A stretch of DNA of 64,000 bases from Aralia elata (GCA_034770075.1 CM068379.1:42911130-42975129), one strand, 5' to 3'; positions 11,894 to 24,655 are shown, counted from the stretch's first letter. Program-made: numbers and translations. The notes: generated from the letters alone by a model not told the origin.

Positions 11894-11911
11894 TGGCGCC
11901 GTTTCCGGGGA
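11894..11911 (+). other. A1 primer binding site (tRNA-Asp type)
   Basis: TGGCGCCGTTTCCGGGGA, six bases after the LTR end. It matches the tRNA-Asp-type site of Athila elements with one difference from the A2 site (TTTCC versus TTGCC). Confidence 0.88.
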
Positions 11912-12071
11912 ACAACTCTAATAGTTATTTTATTATTAGTTTTTATTAGTTTAATTTATTTGAACATATTTTTATTTTCTATCTATTTGCTTTTACAGGC
12001 TTCCATCTGTTCAAGTCTGTTCAAGTGTTGATCTGAGTATTGTGTGTGCACCAAGATAATTTCAGTGGTTT

Positions 12072-13005
12072 ATGCAAACACGATCCAAGGATCCTGAATT
12101 AGTTCCTTATGACAACGAAATTGAACGTACATTCCGAAGGAGACTTAATTCACAACAGGCTATCATGGAAAATGAGGGTAATATGGTTGGAGAAGAACAG
12201 AAAACGCTTCGGGATTATGCTATGCCGAAGGTGATGGAGATTGAGTCAAGTATCACAAGGCCTGCAATCACAACTACCAGTTTTGTAATCCAATCAGGCA
12301 CGATTCATATGATCCAAAACTCAGTTCAGTTTGGGGGATCACCAAATGATGACCCCAATGATCATCTGGTCAGCTTCTTGGAGATTTGTGATACTTTTCG
12401 ATATAATGGGGTGTCCGAAGATACAATTAGATTGAGGTTGTTCCCATTCACGTTGAAGAATAAAGCAAGGAGTTGGCTACATTCATTGCTGTCGGGGTCA
12501 ATCACCACATGGAATGACTTAGCGCAAAAGTTTCTTGCCAAGTTCTTCCCACCAGCAAAGATGGCCAAAATACGAAATGATATTTTCTCATTCAATTAGT
12601 TTGATTCAGAGTCATTGTATGAGGCTTGGGAGAGGTTCAAGGATTTACTTCGAAAATGTCCACATCATGGGCTACCGTTATGGCTTCAAGTGCAAACCTT
12701 CTACAATAGTCTCAACAGTCAGATAAGGACTAGCATCGATGCCGCGACAGGTGGAGCTTTGATGGCAAAAAGTTATGAAGAAGGCTATGAACTATTGGAA
12801 AACATGGCGGCTAACAATTATCAGTGGCCAACTAACAGGTTGACTCAACCAAAAGTGGTAGGGATGTTGGAATTGGATGCAGTAACAACATTGTCAGCCT
12901 AGGTAACATCTCAGATTTCCGCTTTCACCAAGAAAATTTATGCATTGGGGGTACAAAATGTGCAACAGGTGGAAGTAATATGTGAGTTATGTGCGGAGAC
13001 CCATC
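12072..13005 (+). pseudogene. gag: A1 gag, first part (broken)
   Basis: Starts at the conserved MQTRSK of Athila Gag, also seen in A2. The capsid core is readable: SSITRPAI, FGGSPNDDPNDHLVSFLEI, LRLFPFTL and FLAKFFPPAK. Two in-frame TAG stops (12597-12599 and 12900-12902) interrupt one continuous frame; both fit a CAG-to-TAG change. The zinc knuckle (CELCxxxHxxxxC) is split by the T2 insertion at 13005/13006 and resumes at 24496. Gag would form the particle shell around the element RNA. Confidence 0.88.
13001..13005. repeat. T2 target site duplication, left copy
   Basis: ccatc directly before the T2 5' LTR; the same five bases follow the 3' LTR at 24491-24495. Confidence 0.95.
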
Positions 13006-15828
13006 TGTGACGAACGAGATTTTTGTAATTTAATTTAAATATTTATTGAATTAAATAAATATTTTTTGATGATTTGATTGTTGAATTAAATAATTTATTG
13101 ATGAATTTATAGTAGATTAATTTAACTATATGTGTTACATTAGTTAAATTAATGTGAAAATTTTTTATATTTAAAGTATGTATTTAATTGAGCTTATTTG
13201 ATTCAATGCATTATTTAAATAAATATAATGTTATTCTAATTAATTTAATAATTAATTAGAGAGTTAATAATTTGTCATAATCAATAAATGAGAATTTTAA
13301 TTATGTGACAATGTGATTTAATGTGGTATTATTCTATTTTATTTAATTGATTTAAATGAGATTATTTAGTTAATTAAATATGTGACATTAAACTATATAA
13401 TAAACTAGATAATTAAAATAAACCAAAAGAAGAGCTTTAATAGGCAAGCCAAACGAGGCCTTAGTGGGAGTTGGAGTCAGTTAACCCATTATGGGATTAA
13501 CTGACATCCATATTGTGTCAGTTCTTCATTGTACGCACTATTTTCCTAAGCAAGTTAGAGAACTCAGAGAGAAAATTGAGATAAAAATTGTAAGGGAAGG
13601 GAGAAGAATCAATAATTGAGAAGAAATCCTTTCATTATCTTGCTTAATCTAGGCTACTAATCAAGGTAAATTCCTTAAATTCAACTTTGATTTATGTTCT
13701 TTTAAATCTTCTCCATGAACGTACACTGAGTTCTCTATAAATTGAATTCTATGGCTAAATTTTTAATAACCTGATGTTAGATGTTTGTAAGCATGCATAA
13801 ATATATTTTATATGATCTATATGTGATTTAGAGTAATCAAATTCATGAAATTATGTTTTATCAGAGTTTTGGAATTTGTAGAGTAGTAAGATATGAATAT
13901 GGCTTAAATGTATGAAAATTGATGCTTGATTTGCATATTAATCGGTTAATTGATGATTGATTATGTCTATGCATGTAAAAATGAAGAAAACGAAAGTTAA
14001 ACGGATCAATTTGGTTAAGAAACGAGTTCACAGTGATTAATTACGCTAACTGTAACAAAATATAAACATAAAGCATAAACAGTGAATTTTTAGCCTTTAA
14101 ATTGGTTATTTAGATTGCTTGTGATGTTAAAATCATTGTGTATATAATGGGTTTTGGTTTTATACCGCATATGATGAATGGGTAGTAATTAAACTGGTGC
14201 ATTGTAAAAAACTTTGGCCAAATTTGGCATTTTCTGTGTTCTTCGCGAACTGCAGAAACTGACATTCGGGTCCACCGCCCCGGCAGTAGAAATACACTAG
14301 GATTAGCGCCCTGGCGGTGTCCCCCCTGGTGGTGTCCATGCCCCGGCGGTATAAATGAACTGATTTGGTCGCCCCGACGATGACCTCGCCTCGACACCCA
14401 AATTGAACTACAATTGTTGCCCCGGCGGTAGAGTCGCCCCGACAGCGTTTTGTAAAGGAAATCTACCGCCCCGGCGGTGGAACAGGAAATGAAAATTTTC
14501 TTTTTTCTTTATGCTCATGTTATGTTACCATATGCATGTTTAAACCTTAGACATAGGTATTAAATGAATAATAAGATACTATGATGGATGATAAGCAAAT
14601 ACCTATTGATTATCATATGACAATTGAGATATTAAAATGAAATTGGATGAGAATGAATCCTGAAGTGTTTATAATACTGTAACTAATCATTGTTACTGCT
14701 GTATAAATAGAATGTATATGTTGATTAAGGAACGTGAATTTTAAATTATAATCTACGCACGAGGCAAGTATCTTATCCTTACTTATTACTTTTACGCAAG
14801 TTCCTTAATTCTACTTTTCATTGAGCAAGTTCTAAAATCTTATCTCTCTTTTATGCAAGTTTCTATATTCTACTTCATATTAATCAAGTTCTTTACCATA
14901 ATTCATTCTAGTTTATGAATTCAAATGTGTTATTCTGAATCCTTTTAAGTAATACTTTAGTTATACAGAGTTTATTCGATTGTATGCCTTTGAGATTCAG
15001 TCTTTTAATTCTTGAATACCTTACATATTAAACTATTGAACCTTGATTGGCTAGCGAACCCTTATTGATTTGACTAGTCCACAGTTGATGAGCATTCTAA
15101 ATTCTAGAAACGTTATTGAAGTAAATTCAAACCAAACTTCCTTTGGTGTGGACTCTGATGTCAAACTGAGATGAACAACCCTTATATAGGGGATTATTTT
15201 ACGCGTTAGCGTTTAGATGTTGTGCACATACATGGTACAAAGGGTACAAAGGGCTGATCCCCCTAAGTACGAGAAGTAAGGTCCATATAGTTTTATGATT
15301 ATTAAAGGTTTAAAGTAGAAATACTTGATAACCTAGGACATAGTTCGTGGTCTTGTGACCCTCAGATGTTCTTTTGATTCTTATATTCTAACCTTGATTC
15401 AAAAGCTGAGAATTCGATTATCCGATATCCATTGATTATTTGCATGTTATTACTATTTTATTGTGTTACTTGCTGGGTAATTGTTGCTCACCCTTGTATA
15501 ATAACATTGCAGCTAAAGTTGAAAGAGTTGATGAGCCATCCACTAGTAAGGGCAAAGGCAAAACAAATAAGTGATGAAGACTTGTTTAATTTATTTAAAT
15601 AATGTTTATGTAATAGACTTATATTATGTTTTCGCATTGATGTTTTATTAAGGTTAGATGATCTGGGATTTAATTGTTAAAGATGTTGTAACCCTTTAAT
15701 GGGAGATTTCTATTTTAATTAAGAGTTTTCATTGATGTTTGAATGGGTAGTTAGATGTGATGTAATTAATTTGGATAGTGAACACCAAATCTTGTGGAAA
15801 CGAAGTACCCAGATTTGGGGGTGTCACA
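13006..15828 (+). repeat. T2 5' LTR (2823 bp)
   Basis: Runs from TGTGACGAACGAG to GGGGGTGTCACA, with the six-base inverted ends TGTGAC and GTCACA. It holds a GC-rich island at 14268-14482 built on the palindrome ACCGCCCCGGCGGT, and a ten-base duplication (gtacaaaggg) near 15233 that is single in the 3' LTR. Confidence 0.95.
14268..14482. repeat. GC-rich palindrome island in T2 5' LTR
   Basis: At least six spaced, partly degenerate copies of ACCGCCCCGGCGGT in AT-rich surroundings; perfect at 14465-14478 and one mismatch at 14273-14286. The 3' LTR holds the same island at 22955-23160. Confidence 0.9.
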
Positions 15829-15831
15829 GGT

Positions 15832-15842
15832 TGGTATCAGAG
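15832..15842 (+). other. T2 primer binding site (tRNA-iMet)
   Basis: TGGTATCAGAG three bases after the 5' LTR end, complementary to the 3' end of initiator tRNA-Met; it degenerates after eleven bases. Confidence 0.9.
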
Positions 15843-16060
15843 ATGTAAGTTATGAACTTTAGGTGGGGAAACCTTAGGGTAATAACCTTTTAAGAGATAG
15901 AGAACATAATGGTGATAAACTCTTATCGAGTTCTAAGGAATGAATTAAGGAATTCATTAAAGATAATAAAAGACATTATGTGCTATGTGCTTATGTGTTA
16001 ACAACCTATGTGCCGCGATTAGTACCGAGTATTAACTAAAACTTAAACTTTGTTGTCAGG

Positions 16061-16826
16061 ATGTCGGATGTTAGAGGATTCAGTCAGCCTAGGGAGGTTG
16101 AGCCCCGAGTGGCTTGTGAGGAGGAGCCCCGTGATATCCATGTTATCCGGGAGCAGTTGATACAGAGAGAGCCATCTCCATTGATCACTGTTGTGGGTCA
16201 GGAGCATGAGCCTTATTTTTATTCAAAGGAAGACTCTGAGGATGTTGAGACAGAGGCTGAGGAGGATGATGAGGATCCCGAGGAGGTACCCCTTACATCT
16301 GTCGATGTTGAGATGTACGATGCATTATATGATCGTACCATAGAGTTGCAGGATAGAGTCAGAGACTTGGAGGGACTGGCAAATAGACGCCAGACTATTA
16401 TAGACCAGAAGAATGAGAAGATTGAGGATCTTGATATACGTCTTGGAGACGTGGAGTGGAAGCTAGTTCAGGAAAAAAGTCAAAAAGGAAGACCTGTTAG
16501 CTGAGAATGAGAAGATGAAACTTGAGATTTAGAAATTGAAGGATGACCTGAGTGAGGAGTCAGCGGAACGTGCGAGAGTAGAAGATACTTGGATGAATAC
16601 TGCTCGACGTGCAAAAATTTCTGAAGAAGGCGAACGGGCAAAGAGGGCTAAGATTGAGGAGACAGACTACACTTTTCAGACAGCGATTGATAGGGCCCAG
16701 GATCGAGTTCTCCACTATCCAGTTCAGTTCAAGGACTTGCCATGGTACTTGTTAGATCGCAGGACGATGTTTCGTATCATGGAGGAAGAACGCAGGAAGG
16801 CGGTTCGACGCCTTAGTAGGCCGTGA
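16061..16826 (+). pseudogene. T2 extra upstream frame: acidic, coiled-coil protein
   Basis: An ancestral reading frame of about 255 codons between the primer binding site and gag, not part of standard Tekay gag-pol. It starts at ATG 16061 (MSDVRGFSQ), has a very acidic stretch at about residues 60-85 (EDSEDVETEAEEDDEDPEEV), then long charged heptad-like helices predicted by eye as coiled coil, and a basic end (RRKAVRRLSRP). One frameshift at a run of six A (16473-16478) and one TAG (16530-16532) break it; both sides keep the same coiled-coil character. No zinc knuckle, DSG or RT motif is present. Function unknown; a Gag accessory or nucleic-acid-binding role is only a guess. T1 lacks it. Confidence 0.75.
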
Positions 16827-17124
16827 TAGGAAGAGTAATGAAGTATATGTAAATATTTATGGTAGCTAGTGATGTAAATTCCAGCGTGATTATACACAAT
16901 GGAGTATGACTATTTAATCCTAAAGATTGTTTGATCTCGGGATAGTTGATATAAATAGCAGTGATGCTATCTTTCTATGTTTTAAACTTTTGAATGAATG
17001 ACATATTAAAGTTTATTTGAAAAGTGTTATGTGTTAAGTGTTTAAATCTGAATTATTTGAGTTAAGTATTGAACACTTAAGAAATTGAGTGATGATCTAA
17101 TAAGCGCATATTCTTAAACAGAAA
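16827..17124 (+). other. T2 spacer between extra frame and gag
   Basis: About 300 AT-rich bases with no reading frame. The bases just before the gag ATG resemble those before T1 gag. Confidence 0.6.
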
Positions 17125-20100
17125 ATGCCGCTGAGACGCCAACCACATCAACAAGCTCAGGAGAGCTCTACCAATAATAACAATGACGCCAATGCTAATC
17201 CTGTACAGCAGTTGGTGAACCTTTTGGCTGGAGCACTTGCGAGTCAGCCACAAGCTCCATCAGTGACGTCATTTAAGGATTTCAAAGCGATAGGACCGCC
17301 AGAGTTTAGGGGTTCCCTAAACCCGATTGAAGCCCAAACCTGGGTAATGGAATGAAAAAAGTATTTGACGTTGCTAGGGTTAGTGATGACCAAAAGACTG
17401 CCTTTGCAACGTTCATGCTTAAGTCAGAAGCTAGCTATTGGTGGCAAGCGAATAAGGTTCGAGGAGGTCAAGGTGTAATCGCGTGGGAAAGGTTTAAAGA
17501 GATGTTCTTTGAGATGTATTTTCTGACAAGCTCACGTAATCAGATCGAGATTCAATTCTTGGAGCTGAAACAAGGTACCATGTCTGTACCGAAGTACGCT
17601 GCAAAGTTTAACGAATTAGCTAGGTTCGCAACCTACCAGGTGAACACTGATGAGATGAAGGCGAGGAGATTTGAACAAGGGTTGAAGCCATGGTTGTACA
17701 ACAAGGTGTCAATGTTCCAATTGAACACTTTTGCCGGAGTTTTAGAAAAGGTGATTATCGCAGAAGGTGGGAGTGATACTCTGACTAAGTATAACCAGGA
17801 GCAGAAGAAGAAGAAGGGTGAAAATGAGAATAACAAAGCGAGTGGTAGTAACAGTGGTAGTCATAACCAGAAGAGGAAGTTGAATGACAATGGATCTGCT
17901 GGAAATCAATAGGGAGGTCAGAAAAAGAAAGTGGAGGCACGTGTTACATGCGGGAAGAATCACGTGGGGATATGCCTGAAGGGGAAGAGGTGTGCTACAA
18001 TTGCGGTCATGAGGGCCACATATCACCGAATTCTCCGAACCCAAATAAGGGCGCTTGTTTCACTTGCGGATCAAAGGATCATCTGGCTAGGGATTGCCCC
18101 AACAAGGCAGCAGGAGGAGCAGGAATAGGAGGGAATAGGGGGAACAGTGGTGGTAGCACGTTAACCATAACTGGATCAACACCAATAAACCGAGTCTCGC
18201 GATGTGGTGTCAGGTATCATTCCGATCAATAATATAGATGCTTATGTATTATTTGATTCGGGTACTACTTGTTCATTTATATTTGATGACTTTGCTAAGA
18301 ATCTAGATTTGCCTAAGGAGGAATTAGATTACCCTTTGAACATATAAATTGCGAATAGGGAGGTAATTCCTGTTAGGTACGCACACAAGAACTGTAGAGT
18401 GGACATTAAGGGAAATGTGATGACTGTAGATCTTATCCCAATCAAACATGAGGAATTTGACGTTATTTTGGAAATGGATTGGCTATTCAATTATGGGGCA
18501 ATGATTGATTGCCAAAAGAAATATATTAACCTTATGACACCGTCAAAGGTAGTATTTTACAGCAGTAAGTTACCTAGGCAAGCGAGTTATGTGACGATGA
18601 TGCAGGCCAGGAAGTTGTTAAGATAAGGCTGCGTGGGATACTTAGCCTACATAGTTGATACTCGAAAAGATAGTCCGAAATTAGAAGAGATACCTATCGT
18701 AAGGGACTTTATAGACGTCTTTCTAGACGATTTTCCAAGACTTCCGCCAGATAGGGAAGTTGAGTTTGTAATCGATTTGGTGCCAGGAACCGCCCCGATA
18801 TCGAAAGCTCCATACCGTATGGCTCTAGTAAAGATGAAAGAATTGATGGTACAGCTGCAAGAATTATTAGATAAGAAGTATATCCAGCCGAGCGTATCGC
18901 CGTGGAGAGCGCCTGTGTTATTTGTCAAAAAGAAGGACAGATCGATGCGACTTTGCATTGATTACAGAGAATTAAACAAGGTCACGATTAAGAATAAATA
19001 CTTGTTGCCAAGAATCGATGACTTGTTTGATCAATTGAAAGGAGCTAGGTATTTCTCGAAGATAGATTTAAGAAGTGGTTATCATCAATTGAAGGTCAGG
19101 AAGGTAGATGTACCGAAGACAGCGTTCAGGACTCGTTATGGTCACTACGAGTTTCTGGTGATGTCATTTGGTCTAACGAATGCTCCTGCAGCATTCATGG
19201 ACTTAATGAACAGGGTGTTTAAGCCGTTTTTGGATAAGTTTATAGTAGTATTCATCGATGATATTCTAATTTATTCCAAAACCAAAGAAGAGCATGTAGA
19301 ACATTTAAAGGCGACATTAAAAGCGTTAAGAAGAGAGAAGTTGTACGCTAAGTTTTCAAAATGTGAATTCTGGATAGAGCGAGTGCAATTTCTTGGACAT
19401 GTGATTGACAAGGATGGGATTTCAGTGGATTCGTCAAAGGTTGAAACAGTGCTTAACTGGGATCAGCCAAAAACACCATCAGAAGTAAGGAGTTTTCTAG
19501 GATTGGCAGGTTACTATAGAAGATTCATTCAGGATTTTTCCAAAATTACGACTCCATTAACGAATTTGACTAGGAAGGTGGTGAAGTTCGTTTGGACAGA
19601 GAAGTGTGAGGAAATTTTTCAAGAATTAAAGAAGAGATTGAGTACAACGCCTGTGTTGTCTCTACCGGATAACACAGGAAATTTTATGGTGTACAGTGAT
19701 TTGTCGCATAAAAGACTAGGCTGTGTTCTTATGCAGAACGGTAAGGTCATTGCGTATGTGTCATGACAATTAAAGGACTATGAGAAGGGGTATCCTACCC
19801 ATGATTTAGAGTTGGCCGCGGTAGTGTTTGCTTTGAAAATCTGGAGACACTATCTTTATGGGGAGAAGTGTGAAATATATACGGACCATAAGAGTCTGAA
19901 ATATATTTTTACACAGAAGGACCTGAACATGCGACAAAGGAGATGGTTGGAATTGATAAAAGATTATGACTGCGAGATTTTATACCATCCGGGTAAAGCA
20001 AACGTTGTGGCCGATGCCTTAAGCAGAAAAAGTCGGGAGAAACTATCTATGTTAACCGCTCAAGGGGAGCTAATTACAGCAATGGTGAAATGAGAATTGG

Positions 20101-21586
20101 AGGTGAAATATCCAGAAGAGTCTGACGAAAAACTGTTTCAATTGGGAACCAGCCCAACTTTGATGAATAGGATAAGGAAGCACAAATTTAGGACGAAGAA
20201 TGTGAGAAAATCAGGGAAAAAAATATCTGGAGGTAATGAAGTGAAATTTAAAGTTGATAATGAAAAATTATTGAGATTCGAGGGAAGAATTTGGGTTTCG
20301 CCAGTACCAGAGGTTAAGGAGGAAATTTTGAACGAGGCTCATAATTCACGATATTTGATTCATTCGGGTAGTATGAAGATGTACCAGGATCTCCGACAGC
20401 ATTTTTGGTGGCCGAATATGAAAAGAGACGTTGCCAATTGTGTAGCCAAGTGTTTGACATGTCAGAAAGTTAAAGCAGAACATCAGAGGCCAAGTGGGTT
20501 ATTACAACCGTTAGAAATCCCAGAATGGAAATGGGAACATATCACCATGGATTTCGTAGTAGGTCTTCTGATGACTCAGAAAGGTTTTGACTCAATTTAG
20601 GTTATCGTAGATCGAATGATGAAATCAGCACATTTCTTACCGATTAAGATCAAATTCAACTTGGATCAGTTAGCGAAGTTGTATGTGAAGGAGATTGTTT
20701 CGAGGCACAGTGTTCCAGTATCTATTATTTCAAATAGGGATCTGCGCTTCACATCAAACTTCTGGAAACGACTACAAGAATGCATGGGAACGCAGTTACG
20801 TATGAGTACGACATATCATCCACAAACTGACAGATAGAGTGAAAGAATGATTCAGACACTGGAAGATATGTTAAGAGCTTGCATCATGGATTTTAAGGGA
20901 AATTGGGATGATCATTTACCGTTGGTGGAATTTGCTTACAATAACAGTTACCACGCAAGTATTGGCAGGCCGCCTTACGAAGCGTTGTACGGCAGAAAGT
21001 GCAGAACTCCATTATGCTGGGATGAAGTTGGCAAGCGTCAATTGCTAGGACCAGAACTGGTACAACAGATTGCAGAAATCGTCAAAGTAATTAGGGCAAG
21101 ATTGATAGCAGCTCAGGATAGGCAGAAGAAATATGCCGATCAACATCATAAGAATCGAGAGTTTGAGTCTAGTAGCTACGTTTTCTTGAAGGTATCTTCT
21201 TGGAAAGGGAAGATTCATTTTGGTATGAAGGGAAAACTGAGCCCGAGGTTCATTGGACCCTTTGAAGTGTTAAGAAGAGTTAATGAGGTCGCGTATGAGG
21301 TAGCTTTACCTCCGGCGTTAGAACATATACACAATATTTTTTATGTCTCGGTGTTACGACCATACAAACCCGACTACAAGCATGTTATTGAATATGAACC
21401 TCTGCAAGTAGAAAAAGATTTATCTTACGAAGAAGAGCCTGTTCAGATAGTTGATAAGAAAGAAAAGTACTAAGAAATAAGATTATATCTTCTATTAAGG
21501 TGATCTGGAGGAACCACAACACTGAAGAAGCTACGTGGGAACTCGAAGATCATATGATGAGAAATTTTCCTCAGTTATTTGCTTAG
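17125..21586 (+). pseudogene. gag-pol: T2 gag-pol with chromodomain, heavily mutated
   Basis: Order is Gag (17125-17940), two zinc knuckles (about 17990-18105), protease (DSGTT near 18257), RT (FIDD box near 19258), RNase H, integrase and a C-terminal chromodomain-like end (EATWELEDHMM, about 21530). Frameshifts lie at about 17352, 17990 and 21470. A TAG in gag at about 17910 and six in-frame stops in pol (about 18346, 18624, 19764, 20091, 20598 and 20835) break the frame. The first knuckle has lost its last Cys (Ser). The second catalytic Asp of integrase is Asn (SNRD, 20733-20735), while the first Asp and the Glu remain. A chromodomain at the integrase end is the mark of chromoviruses and is thought to direct insertion to heterochromatin. 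Confidence 0.93.
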
Positions 21587-21599
21587 TCTGTGTGTAGCG

Positions 21600-21694
21600 A
21601 TTCTGGGGACAAAATCTTTGTAGGGGGGAGAATGTAACAGGACGAATTAATAGAGTCGTGATTCTGGGGACAGAATCCTTTTAAGGGGGAAAGA
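21600..21694 (+). other. T2 duplicated polypurine-tract module
   Basis: Two copies of a module reading attctggggaca, aatc, then a G run: 21600-21634 (TAGGGGGGAGA) and 21661-21694 (AAGGGGGAAAGA). The second touches the 3' LTR and is the functional polypurine tract for plus-strand priming. The first is followed by TGTAACAGGACGAA, which looks like another Tekay LTR start (T1 begins TGTAACGACC). Confidence 0.8.
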
Positions 21695-24490
21695 TGTGAC
21701 GAACAAGATTTTTGTAATTTAATTTAAATATTTATTCAATTAAATAAATATTTTTCGATGATTTGATTGTTGAATTAAATAATTAATTGATGAATTTATA
21801 GTAGATTAATATAACTATATGTGTTACATTAGTTAAATTAATGTGGAGAATTTTTATATTTAAAGTATGTATTTAATTGAGCTTATTTGATTAAATGCAT
21901 TATTTAAATAAGTATAATGTTATTCTAATTAATTTAATAATTAATTAGAGAGTTAATAATTTGTCATAATCAATAAATGAGAATTTTAATTATGTGACAA
22001 TGTGATTTAATGTGGTATTATTCTATTTTATTTAATTGATTTAAATGAGATTATTTAGTTAATTAAATATGTGACATTAAACTATATAATAAACTAGATA
22101 ATTAAAATAAACCAAAAGAAGAGCTTTAATAGGCAAGCCAAACGAGGCCTTAGTGGGAGTTGGAGTCAGTTAACCCATTATGGGATTAACTGACATCCAT
22201 ATTGTGTTAGTTTTTCATTGTACGCACTATTTTCCTAAGCAAGTCAGAGAACTCAGAGAGAAAATTGAGAGAAAAATTGTAAGGGAAGGGAGAAGAATCA
22301 AGAATTGAGAAGAAATCCTTTCATTATCTTGTTTAATCTAGGCTACTAATCAAGGTAAATTCCTTAAATTCAACTTTGATTTATGTTCTTTTAAATCTTC
22401 TCTATGAACGTATACTAGGTTCTCTGTAAATTGAATTCTATGGCTAAATTTTTAATAACTTGATGTTAGATGTTTGTAAGCATGCATAAATATATTTTAT
22501 ATAATTTATATGTGATTTAGAGTAATTAAATTCATGAAATTATGTTTTATCAGAGTTCTAGAATTCACATAGTAGTAACATATGAATATGGCTTAAATGT
22601 ATGAAAATTGATGCTTGATTTGCATATTAATCGGTTAATTGATGATTGATTATGTTTATACATGTAAAAATGAAGAAAAAAAAAGTTAAACGGATCAATT
22701 TAGTTAAGAAACGAGTTCACAGTAATTGATTACGCTAACTGTAACAAAATATAAACATAAAGCATAAAAGTGAATTTTTAGCCTTTAAATTGGTTATTTA
22801 GATTGCTTGTGATGTTAAAATCATTGTGTATATAATGGGTTTTGGTTTTATAACACATATGATGAATGGGTAGTAATTAAACTGGTGAATTGTAAAAAAC
22901 TTTGGCCAAATTTGGCATTTTCTGTGTTCTTCGCGAACTGCAGAAACTGACATTTGGGTCCACTGCCCCGGCGGTGGAAATATACTAGGATTAGCGCCCC
23001 GACGGTGTCCCCGCCCCGGCGGTATAAATGAACTGATTTGGTCGCCCCGACGATGACCTCGCCCCGAACGCCCAAATTGAACTACAATTGTCGCCCCGGT
23101 GGTAGAGTCGCCCCAACGGCGTTTTGTAAAGGAAATCTACCGCCTCAGCGGTGGAACAGGAAATGAAATTTTTTCTTTTTCTTTGTGCTCATGTTATGTT
23201 ACCATATGCATGTTTAAAGTTTAAACTAAGGTATTAAATGAATAATAAGATACTATGATGGATGATAAACAAATACCTATTAAATATCAGATGTAATTGA
23301 GATATTAAAATGAAATTGGATGAGAATGAATCCTGAAGTATTTATAATACTGTAACTAATTATTATTACTGCTTTATAAATGGAATGTATAGGTTGATTA
23401 AGGAACGTGAATTTTAAATTATAATCTACGCACGAGGCAAGTATCTTATCCTTACTTATTACTTTTACGCAAGTTCCTTAATTCTACTTTCATTGAGCAA
23501 GTTCTAAAACCCTATATCTCTTTTATGCAAGTTTCTATATTCTACTTCATATTGATCAAGTTCTTTACCATAATTCATTCTAGTTCATGAATTCAAATGT
23601 ATTATTCTGAATCCTTTTAAGTAATATTCAGTTATACAGAGTTTATTCGATTGTATGCCTTTGAGATTCAGTCTTTTAATTCTTGAATACTTTTCATATT
23701 AAACTATTGAACCTTGATTGACTAACAAACCCTTATTAATTCGACTAGTCCATAGTTGATGAGCGTTCTAAATTCTAGAAACGTTATTGAAGTAAATCCA
23801 AACTAAACTTCCTTTGGTGTGGACTCTGATGTCAAACTGAGATGAATAACCCTTATAAAGGGGATTATTTTACGCGTTAGCATTTAGATGTTGTGCACAT
23901 ACATGGTACAAAGGGCTGATCCCCCTAAGTACGAGAAGTAAGGTCAATATAGTCTTACGATTGTTAAAAGTTTAAAGTAGAAATACTTGATAACCTAGGA
24001 CATAGTTCGTGGTCTTGTGACCCTCAGATGTTCTTTTGATTCTTGTATTCTAACCTTGATTCAAAAGCCGAGAATTCGATTATCCGATATCCATTGATTA
24101 TTCGCATGTTATTACTATTTTATTGTGTTACTTGCTGGGCAATTGTTGCTCACCCTTGTATAATAACATTACAGCTGAAGTTGAAAGAGTTGATGAGCCA
24201 TCCACTAGTAAGGGCAAAGGCAAAGCAAACAAGTGATGAAGACTTGTTTAATTTGTTTAAATGATGTTTATGTAATAGACTTATGTTATGTTTCCGCATT
24301 GATGTTTTATTAAGGTTAGATGACCTGTGATTCAATTGTTAAAGATGTTGTAACCCTTTAATGGGAGATTTCTATTTTAATTAAGAGTTTTCATTTATAT
24401 TTGAATGGGTAGTTAGATGTGATGTAATTAATTTGGATAGTGAACACCAAATCTTGTGGAAATGAAGTACCCGGATTTGGGGGTGTCACA
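21695..24490 (+). repeat. T2 3' LTR (2796 bp)
   Basis: Starts TGTGACGAACAAG after the polypurine tract and ends GGGGGTGTCACA before the ccatc duplication. It aligns along its whole length with the 5' LTR, with scattered substitutions and small gaps. Confidence 0.95.
22955..23160. repeat. GC-rich palindrome island in T2 3' LTR
   Basis: Partner of the island at 14268-14482, with repeated and diverged CGCCCCGGCGGT words. Confidence 0.85.
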
Positions 24491-24655
24491 CCATCCATCA
24501 GAACAGTGTGCTATTAACACTGAAGTTGTTCAGTTTGTGGGAAATTTTAATAACCAGCAGCAATTTAGGGGGAATTCTAACAGTTACAATCCAGGGTGGA
24601 GAAATCACCCAAATTTCTCATGGAGCAACAATCAAAATCAACCCCAAACTTAACT
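24491..24655 (+). pseudogene. gag: A1 gag, middle part
   Basis: Continues the zinc knuckle split by T2 (HPSEQCA) and gives the Athila Gag motif PGWRNHPNFSW. A TAA stop lies near its end (about 24651-24653). The A2 insertion follows. The first five bases are the second copy of the T2 target duplication. Confidence 0.88.

Larger units (their letters stand above)
13006..24490 (+). mobile_element. T2: complete Ty3/gypsy Tekay-type chromovirus
   Basis: Complete plus-strand element of 11.5 kb with two LTRs, tRNA-Met primer binding site, an extra upstream reading frame, gag, pol, a C-terminal chromodomain and a polypurine tract. The ccatc duplication flanks it and it interrupts the zinc knuckle of A1 gag. 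Coding regions carry at least three frameshifts and seven stops, so it cannot move on its own. Confidence 0.95.

Noticed and set aside
14268..14482. CRISPR-like array, because of regularly spaced palindromes
   Set aside because: Spacing is irregular, repeats are short and degenerate, and the block sits inside a plant LTR with a partner copy in the other LTR.
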